This document shows, one piece after another, positions 33,982 through 38,883 of a stretch of DNA of 38,883 nucleotides (its first letter is position 1; every line of letters starts with the position of its first letter). Below the pieces are notes generated by a model. The model searched no databases. It was not told where the DNA came from and was given only the letters and a program-made list of their open reading frames with translations. Position numbers and translations under genes: made by a program. Source of the DNA: Tissierellia bacterium (GTDB lineage Bacteria > Bacillota > Clostridia > Tissierellales > Peptoniphilaceae); contig JAAYQA010000045.1 of assembly GCA_012519495.1 (NCBI GenBank), forward strand, positions 1-38,883, in the 5' to 3' direction.

Positions 33982-35433
33982 CTATAAAAGAGGCGCCAGC
34001 AAACGGGAGAAGGCCTCCCGGATTTTTACCGTAATACCGCGGGCTTTGTATTCCGACAGACGCAATTCGTCGGAATAGAAGGTGTCTACCAAAAACTGAT
34101 TGATCAGTTTTTCGTTGATCTCCTGATCGTAGATGATGGCATTGGCTTCAAAATTCAGATGAAAACTCCGATTGTCCATATTGGTGGAGCCGACGGTGGA
34201 AACATAGTCGTCGACAGCGACCATTTTGGCATGCAGAAAGCCCTTCTCATAAATATAACACTTTGCCCCGCGGGGAAGCAACTCACCTAAAAATGACAAG
34301 GACGCCCAGTGTACAAAGAGATGATCGCGCTTGCGGGGAATCATAATGTGTACATCGACCCCGGACGACAAGGCGGTAACCAGGGCTTCCAGTATGGCCT
34401 GGTCGGGGATAAAGTACGGCGTCTGAATGTAGACGCGTTCTTTGGCATTGGCGATCATGCGGAAAATGGCGCTTTTTACATTGGGCAGCTCGGTGTCCGG
34501 TCCGGATGTAACAATCTGCACACCCGTATCTCCCTCGTGTTCATAGGGTGCCCACAACGGATCGGCTTCCTCTTCTTCTTTTTTGTCATTGGACGCATAA
34601 TACCAGTCTTTCAGAAAGCGGATCTTCATGCCGAAGGCGGCATCGCCGCGAATGCGCAGATGCGTGTCGCGCCATTCCCCGAAGCGCCGGCTTTTGCCCA
34701 GATACTCATCGCCCACATTAAACCCGCCGATATAGCCGATGGAATCGTCGATAATTACAAGCTTTCTGTGATTTCTGTAGTTGATACGAAAGTTCACATA
34801 CGGCAGGATACTGGGGAAAAAGACGGCGGTACGCCCGCCGGCCGCCTGCAGGGGTGCCAGATCCGACGCAGAGAGCGTACGCCCTCCGATGCCGTCATAC
34901 AAAAGCCGTACCTGCACGCCTTCTTCCGCTTTTTGCGTCAGCACAGCAAGAAGCCTGCGCCCCAGTTCGTCGGACTTGAAGATATAGTATTGCATGTCGA
35001 TCATATTGCGCGCCTGCTTCAGATCCTCGATCATCTGTTCATAGAGATCCTCGCCCCAGAAGAACAGGTCGATATGATTGTTCTGGGACAAAAAGGCTTC
35101 ATCGGAGCGCAGATTCTGTTTGATAAGGCTCTCGTAGCGCTGCGAACGCCAGTTGGAGAAACGGAAACGCCCGCGCGTTAAAACGCGGCCCTGTATGTCG
35201 ACATAGTCTTTTACAAAACGGTCCTCTTCTTTTTTCAGCGTAAACATTTTGTGCTTATGGAAGTTTTGTCCCAAAAGCAGATAGAGAAAAAATCCGATGA
35301 CGGGAATAAAAGCCAGAACCATAATCCAAAACGCCGTGGACTGCGGATCTTTGCGCCCGAAAAACACCACCAGGATCGCAAGGAGGATGTTTAACCAAAA
35401 CAGATTGGCCAGCAGATTCAGATAGAGTTCCAT
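33982..35433 (-). CDS. cls: Cardiolipin synthase (phospholipase D type)
   Basis: 483 residues, full length. Two N-terminal membrane helices (8-25, 33-54), then two HKD motifs: H222/K224/D229 (NHRKLVIIDD) and H401/K403/D408 (LHAKMVAVDD), each followed by the G-G/S segment. Condenses two phosphatidylglycerols to cardiolipin and glycerol at the membrane. A stretch of acidic residues (EEEEAD near 290) lies between the domains. ATG after CGGAGAAATC, 14 bases beyond bipA. Confidence 0.95.
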   Translation of the reverse strand: MELYLNLLANLFWLNILLAILVVFFGRKDPQSTAFWIMVLAFIPVIGFFLYLLLGQNFHKHKMFTLKKEEDRFVKDYVDIQGRVLTRGRFRFSNWRSQRYESLIKQNLRSDEAFLSQNNHIDLFFWGEDLYEQMIEDLKQARNMIDMQYYIFKSDELGRRLLAVLTQKAEEGVQVRLLYDGIGGRTLSASDLAPLQAAGGRTAVFFPSILPYVNFRINYRNHRKLVIIDDSIGYIGGFNVGDEYLGKSRRFGEWRDTHLRIRGDAAFGMKIRFLKDWYYASNDKKEEEEADPLWAPYEHEGDTGVQIVTSGPDTELPNVKSAIFRMIANAKERVYIQTPYFIPDQAILEALVTALSSGVDVHIMIPRKRDHLFVHWASLSFLGELLPRGAKCYIYEKGFLHAKMVAVDDYVSTVGSTNMDNRSFHLNFEANAIIYDQEINEKLINQFLVDTFYSDELRLSEYKARGITVKIREAFSRLLAPLL

Positions 35434-35447
35434 GATTTCTCCGTTTC

Positions 35448-37259
35448 TCAGTTTGCGTATTTGCGCGCTTTGTGGCGCTGTACAGTGGACAGGATGGCTT
35501 TTCTGACGCGCAGGCTTTTCGGTGTGATTTCAATCCGTTCGTCGGATTCGATAAATTCCATATAGTCTTCCAGCCGCATCGCCTTGGGCGGCGACAGGCG
35601 CAGTGCATCGTCGGAGCCGGCTGCGCGTATATTGGTCTGCTGCTTTTTCCGGCAGACATTTACTTCGATATCCAGTCCTTTGGGCGATTCCCCTACGACC
35701 ATGCCTTCATATACCGGCTGCCCCGGCCCGATAAACAGTTCCCCGCGGCTTTCGGCCGCCGACAAACCGTAGGCGGACGCCTCACCGGCTTCTGTCGCAA
35801 TCAGAGAACCCGCCTGTCTGCCGGGGATGGGCCCTTTGAAGAGTTCATACCCGTTAAATTCCGAGTGTAACACGCCGGTTCCTTTTGTGTCGGTCATCAG
35901 TTCCTGTCTGTAGCCGATCAGCCCGCGTGCCGGGATCAGAAATTCCATGCGGACAAAGCCTGTGCCGTACGGCTGCATGCTCTGCATCTGCGCGCGCCGA
36001 TTGCTTAGCTTTTCGATAAGGGCACCCGCATAGCCTTCTTCGGTGTCGAGTACGACGTGTTCCATGGGTTCTGTGCGGCGCCCCGTTTCGTCTTCCCGAA
36101 ACAGCACCTGCGGTTTGGAAACCATAAACTCATAGCCTTCCCTGCGCATGGTTTCTATCAATACGGAAAAATGCAATTCCCCGCGGCCGTATACTTTTAC
36201 CGAATCCGTGCTTGCGGTGTCTTCGATACGCAGGCTCACGTCGGTTTCCAGTTCTTTGGTCAAACGCGCACGCAGCCGTTGGCCGGTGACGTATTTGCCT
36301 TCTTTGCCGGCAAACGGCGAGTCATTCACCGAAAACACCATGGACAAAGTGGGTTCCGAGATTTTCACAAACGGCACGGCCTCCGGCTGATTCGGGTCAG
36401 CCAGCGTATCGCCGATGGTGATTCCCTCCACGCCCGATACCGCCACGATGGATCCTGCCGATGCCTTTTGAATCTCTTTTCGGTCGAGCCCTTCAAATTC
36501 GTATATGTGGGTAATCTTGACGCGTTTTTTCTTATCGGGTTCATTATAGTTTACAATCAGCACCGGATCGTTAACGGAAATCTGCCCCCGTTCCACTTTT
36601 CCGATCCCGATCCGCCCCACATAATCATTGTAGTCGATCGTGGAGATCAGAAGCTGCAAAGGTCCTTCTTTTTCCACAGGCGGCGGAATGTTTTCGATAA
36701 TGGCGTCCAGGAGCGGTTGCATACCCGGCTGCATATCGTCCGGATTTTCTCCGCTGCGGTTTTCTTTGGCCGACGCAAAAAGAAACGGTGCATCGGCATA
36801 GGAAGCATCGGCTTCCAGTGCGATAAACAGATCGACCATTTCGTCGGTTACCTCTTCCGGCCGCGCATCTTTCCGGTCCATTTTATTCACACAGACCAGC
36901 AAAGGCAGTCCCATGGCAAGCGCCCGCCGCAAAACGACTTTTGTCTGCGGCATTACGCCTTCAAAGGCATCGACTACCAAAACCACGCCGTCGGCCATAT
37001 TCAGTACGCGCTCCACTTCACCGCCAAAGTCCGCATGGCCCGGCGTATCGATAATATTGATATTGTATCCTTTATAGCGAAGCGCCGTATTTTTGGCGAG
37101 GATGGTGATGCCCCGCTCGCGCTCGATATCGCCCGAGTCCATGACACGGTCCCCGGCTCCCTGTACCAGACCGCTTTCTTGCAACAGGCGGTCTACCAGT
37201 GTCGTTTTCCCATGATCGACATGGGCGATGATTGCTACATTTCGTGTTTTGTCATTCAT
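35448..37259 (-). CDS. typA: Ribosome-associated GTPase BipA/TypA
   Basis: 603 residues. G1 AHVDHGKTT at 12-20, DTPGH and NKMD for G3/G4, an EF-Tu-like domain 2, EF-G-like domains III and V and the BipA-specific C-terminal end (KAMRLEDYMEFIESDERIEITPKSLRVRK). Aids 50S assembly and translation under stress or cold. ATG after GAGGGAAGAAT. Upstream, TACAAT at 37284-37289 (minus strand) could be its -10, with a poor -35 inside the preceding terminator. Confidence 0.96.
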   Translation of the reverse strand: MNDKTRNVAIIAHVDHGKTTLVDRLLQESGLVQGAGDRVMDSGDIERERGITILAKNTALRYKGYNINIIDTPGHADFGGEVERVLNMADGVVLVVDAFEGVMPQTKVVLRRALAMGLPLLVCVNKMDRKDARPEEVTDEMVDLFIALEADASYADAPFLFASAKENRSGENPDDMQPGMQPLLDAIIENIPPPVEKEGPLQLLISTIDYNDYVGRIGIGKVERGQISVNDPVLIVNYNEPDKKKRVKITHIYEFEGLDRKEIQKASAGSIVAVSGVEGITIGDTLADPNQPEAVPFVKISEPTLSMVFSVNDSPFAGKEGKYVTGQRLRARLTKELETDVSLRIEDTASTDSVKVYGRGELHFSVLIETMRREGYEFMVSKPQVLFREDETGRRTEPMEHVVLDTEEGYAGALIEKLSNRRAQMQSMQPYGTGFVRMEFLIPARGLIGYRQELMTDTKGTGVLHSEFNGYELFKGPIPGRQAGSLIATEAGEASAYGLSAAESRGELFIGPGQPVYEGMVVGESPKGLDIEVNVCRKKQQTNIRAAGSDDALRLSPPKAMRLEDYMEFIESDERIEITPKSLRVRKAILSTVQRHKARKYAN

Positions 37260-37307
37260 ATTCTTCCCTCATTCCAATGAAATATTGTATCACATTCGCA
37301 TAGGCAT

Positions 37308-37334
37308 AAAAAAGAGGACCGCTTGGGGTCCTCT
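37308..37334 (-). terminator. Terminator of the RsbW-like gene
   Basis: On the minus strand AGAGGACC and GGTCCTCT form an 8-bp stem with a 6-base loop, then TTTTTT. Confidence 0.87.
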
Positions 37335-37360
37335 GATACGGCAGATACCGATCCGTTTCT

Positions 37361-37753
37361 TTACGCACGGGGGCGGGAAAGAACGGCGGTTATACAGTTG
37401 TTGTCGATTTCTACGGAGTCGGCCAGTTTCTGCACGAGCATCAAGCCGCGGCCGGAGCAGCAGCTGGGATCCAGGGGATCTGTGCAGTCGAAAACAAAAC
37501 CCTGCCCTTCGTCGCGCACCGACAGCGTAATGTCGTTGTCCGCTAGGTTCAGCGTTACGTAGATTCTTTTATTCCGATTGGAACGATTGCCGTGCTCGTA
37601 GCCGTTAATCAGCAGCTCGCTCAAAACGAGCCGCACATCAAACAGGGTCGACTCGTCTTCCAAAAACCGTTCCAGTGTATCAATCAGGTGCCCGGTCACA
37701 TCGGATATGGCGTGCAGATTGCTGTTCAGGGCGCCTTCAAATAAATATCGCAT
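37361..37753 (-). CDS. RsbW/SpoIIAB-like ATP-binding protein (HATPase_c_2)
   Basis: 130 residues from ATG 37753 after AAGGTGATACCC. GHKL ATPase motifs: VLSELLINGYEHGNRS (N box), VRDEGQGFVF (G1) and CCSGRGLMLVQKLADSVEI (G2). Proteins of this kind are serine kinases that bind and inhibit sigma factors or antagonise STAS-domain proteins. No STAS partner or sigma factor gene is adjacent. It stands alone, with a sigma-B-like promoter at 37790 and its own terminator. Whether it truly controls a sigma factor is unknown. Confidence 0.85.
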   Translation of the reverse strand: MRYLFEGALNSNLHAISDVTGHLIDTLERFLEDESTLFDVRLVLSELLINGYEHGNRSNRNKRIYVTLNLADNDITLSVRDEGQGFVFDCTDPLDPSCCSGRGLMLVQKLADSVEIDNNCITAVLSRPRA

Positions 37754-37789
37754 GGGTATCACCTTACATCCATTTGTTCTGTCTAATAC

Positions 37790-37815
37790 TTACCCAAAGA
37801 AAGCTTATATCACAC
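37790..37815 (-). promoter_or_regulatory. Sigma-B-like promoter before the RsbW-like gene
   Basis: Minus strand: GTGTGA (37810-37815), 14-base spacer, GGGTAA (37790-37795). Matches the sigma-B -10 well and the -35 in four of six positions. No convincing sigma-A promoter was found between 37754 and 37917 on this strand. Confidence 0.4.
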
Positions 37816-37856
37816 AATGAAATTCACGATTCTTCTCTTCCCTGTGTCCGGCGGTC

Positions 37857-37884
37857 TTTACAAAAAGCAAAATTTTAGTAAAAT
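37857..37884 (+). promoter_or_regulatory. Promoter of the rubredoxin gene
   Basis: -35 TTTACA (37857-37862), 16-base spacer, -10 TAAAAT (37879-37884). Confidence 0.68.
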
Positions 37885-37917
37885 AGTAGTATCAGGCAAA
37901 GAAAGGAGACTTACACT

Positions 37918-38076
37918 ATGGATAAATGGGTATGTGAACCTTGCGGATATGTATACGATCCTGAAGTCGGCGATCCCGACGGCGGTATCGAGCCGGGCAC
38001 AGCTTTCGAAGACCTGCCAGAAGATTGGGTATGCCCCGTCTGCGGAGCCACGAAAGATATGTTCGCGAAAGAGTAA
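37918..38076 (+). CDS. Rubredoxin
   Basis: A 52-residue protein from ATG 37918 after GAAAGGAGACTTACACT. It begins [20 protein letters not shown] and has the two rubredoxin knuckles: C6-x2-C9 (CEPCGY) and C39-x2-C42 (CPVCGA), which bind one iron. Small cytoplasmic electron carrier of anaerobes; a plausible donor for the rubrerythrin at 5554. It stands alone between its own promoter and terminator. Confidence 0.97.
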   Translation: MDKWVCEPCGYVYDPEVGDPDGGIEPGTAFEDLPEDWVCPVCGATKDMFAKE

Positions 38077-38094
38077 TAGAACCAATACACAGTA

Positions 38095-38126
38095 AAGAAC
38101 CGACAGATGCGTCGGTTCTTTTTTCT
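38095..38126. terminator. Terminator of rubredoxin
   Basis: AAGAACCGAC (38095-38104) and GTCGGTTCTT (38111-38120) form a 10-bp stem with loop AGATGC, then TTTTCTTTT. On the minus strand only TTTACTG follows, so it may also weakly stop engB transcription. Confidence 0.9.
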
Positions 38127-38151
38127 TTTACGCTGTATTGTGTCCGGGTGC

Positions 38152-38721
38152 TCACTCGATAATGGCGTCTCGCAAGGCGAAGATGCTGTTTTTGTCCATG
38201 GCGCTGACAGGATACAGCTGTTCTTCTGCGATATCCAGTTTTTTCAGGATGCGGCCTTTCATTTGCTGCCACTGATTGTTGGAGAGTTTGTCGCGCTTGG
38301 TTGCGGCAACCAGAAACGGACGGCCGGCTTTTTGCAGAAGCTGTGTCATTTTGACATCCAGCTCTGTGGGAATATGGCGGCTGTCGACCAATTGGATAAC
38401 GACGGCGAGCGTTTCCCGGTTTTTCAGATAGCCGTTCATTTGCCGCTCCCAGGCCGCGCGGGTTTTTTTGTCGATCTGCGCATAGCCGTAGCCCGGCAGA
38501 TCCACAAAATAGTATTCCTCTCCCACCAGATAGAAGTTGATGGTGCGGGTCTTGCCCGGTTTTGCGCTGGTGTAGGCCAGCTTTTTCCGGCCCAGAAGCG
38601 CGTTTAACAGAGTCGACTTTCCGACATTGCTCCGGCCGACAAAGGCAGCTTCAGGGCGGCCGTCTTTCGGATAGGCCTCTTCCGATGCCGCCATCACCGC
38701 CAGTTCCGCCTGCCTATGCAT
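38152..38721 (-). CDS. engB: Ribosome biogenesis GTPase EngB/YsxC
   Basis: 189 residues from ATG 38721. With this start, QAELAVMAASEEAYP aligns with the family N-terminus; the frame open upstream is inside lon. G1 GRSNVGKST at 29-37, DLPGYGYA (G3) and TKRDK (G4, usually TKxDK). Needed for 50S subunit assembly. The ATG overlaps the lon stop by 8 bases; lon-engB is a conserved pair. AAGG lies about 9 bases before ATG. Confidence 0.94.
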   Translation of the reverse strand: MHRQAELAVMAASEEAYPKDGRPEAAFVGRSNVGKSTLLNALLGRKKLAYTSAKPGKTRTINFYLVGEEYYFVDLPGYGYAQIDKKTRAAWERQMNGYLKNRETLAVVIQLVDSRHIPTELDVKMTQLLQKAGRPFLVAATKRDKLSNNQWQQMKGRILKKLDIAEEQLYPVSAMDKNSIFALRDAIIE

Positions 38722-38883
38722 CGACAAAGGCCTTGTCCAGAATCTCGCGGATATCGCGCACAAAGTGGAAGGTGAAGTTCTCCCGGATGGATTCGGGAAC
38801 TTCTTCCAGGTCTTTTTCATTTTCCGCCGGCAAAAACACTTCCGGTACACGGTAGCGGCTGGCGGCGATCACTTTCTCCTTTA
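38714..38883 (-). CDS. lon: ATP-dependent protease Lon, C-terminal end (partial)
   Basis: The last 55 residues read KEKVIAASRYRVPEVFLPAE and go on to a terminal REILDKAFVDA, with stop TAG at 38714-38716. KEK.IAA..... and the V.LP..N..D...IP-like segment are the end of the Lon proteolytic domain, past the catalytic Ser-Lys. The rest lies beyond the right edge. Identification is also supported by the engB overlap. Confidence 0.9.
   Translation of the reverse strand, partial: KEKVIAASRYRVPEVFLPAENEKDLEEVPESIRENFTFHFVRDIREILDKAFVDA

Noticed and set aside
1..38883. CRISPR arrays, insertion sequences, integrases, toxin-antitoxin or phage-defence genes
   Set aside because: I saw no regularly spaced repeats, transposase motifs or defence proteins on either strand; almost every gene belongs to a known housekeeping family.

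Overview
The window is chromosomal DNA of a Gram-positive-type member of the Bacillota. It is moderately GC-rich, probably anaerobic, and most like the Clostridia/Tissierellia (a Peptoniphilaceae-like amino-acid fermenter is my best guess, at low confidence below phylum). Reasons: the conserved alaS-ireB-ruvX-DUF1292 cluster, RNase J with YlbF, T-box leaders on leuS and asnS, a U32 peptidase-udk pair, arginine deiminase genes, rubrerythrin and rubredoxin, strong AGGAGG ribosome sites and frequent GTG/TTG starts. Nothing suggests a plasmid, phage, insertion sequence or CRISPR; most of it is ordinary housekeeping chromosome.

Layout, left to right. Positions 1-310: the 5' end of a 16S rRNA gene (minus strand, running off the left edge) behind two strong tandem promoters. 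308-3135: an acetamidase/formamidase gene diverging from pepT and a nitroreductase gene. 3161-5453: arcA-arcB (arginine deiminase, ornithine carbamoyltransferase), diverging from rubrerythrin, then a tRNA-Thr(CGT). 6346-7500: a YflT-like stress protein with a sigma-B-like promoter, and a duplicated terminator/hairpin region. 7498-11274: pepF, then a U32 peptidase-udk pair. 11284-19722: a long minus-strand cluster read from right to left: AI-2E family permease, alaS, ireB, a ferredoxin-type aldo/keto reductase, ruvX, DUF1292, fur, RNase J, ylbF. 19719-21800: an iscR-iscS-iscU operon. 21890-25388: leuS with a Leu T-box, followed by degV. 25417-27113: asnS with an Asn T-box. 27124-31504: a tightly overlapped six-gene array: Nim-like flavoprotein, ThrE large, ThrE small, rarA, ThrE large, ThrE small. 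31573-33039: polyphosphate:AMP phosphotransferase (plus strand). 33137-37259: class IV aminotransferase, cardiolipin synthase and BipA/TypA. 37361-38076: an RsbW-like ATPase with a sigma-B-like promoter, and a divergent 52-residue rubredoxin. 38152-38883: engB and the C-terminal end of lon.

Themes: protein and tRNA economy (alaS, leuS, asnS, tRNA-Thr, pepT, pepF, lon, bipA), iron-sulfur and oxygen/redox defence (isc, fur, rubrerythrin, rubredoxin, 4Fe-4S aldo/keto reductase, Nim-like flavoprotein), RNA turnover (RNase J, YlbF) and DNA repair/recombination (ruvX, rarA). The parts that most deserve a second look are the rarA gene locked between two split ThrE exporter pairs, the duplicated terminator at 7360-7500, the two sigma-B-like promoters in front of stress-type genes, the CTG start of degV, and the hairpin that is both the isc terminator and the predicted 5' end of the alaS transcript.
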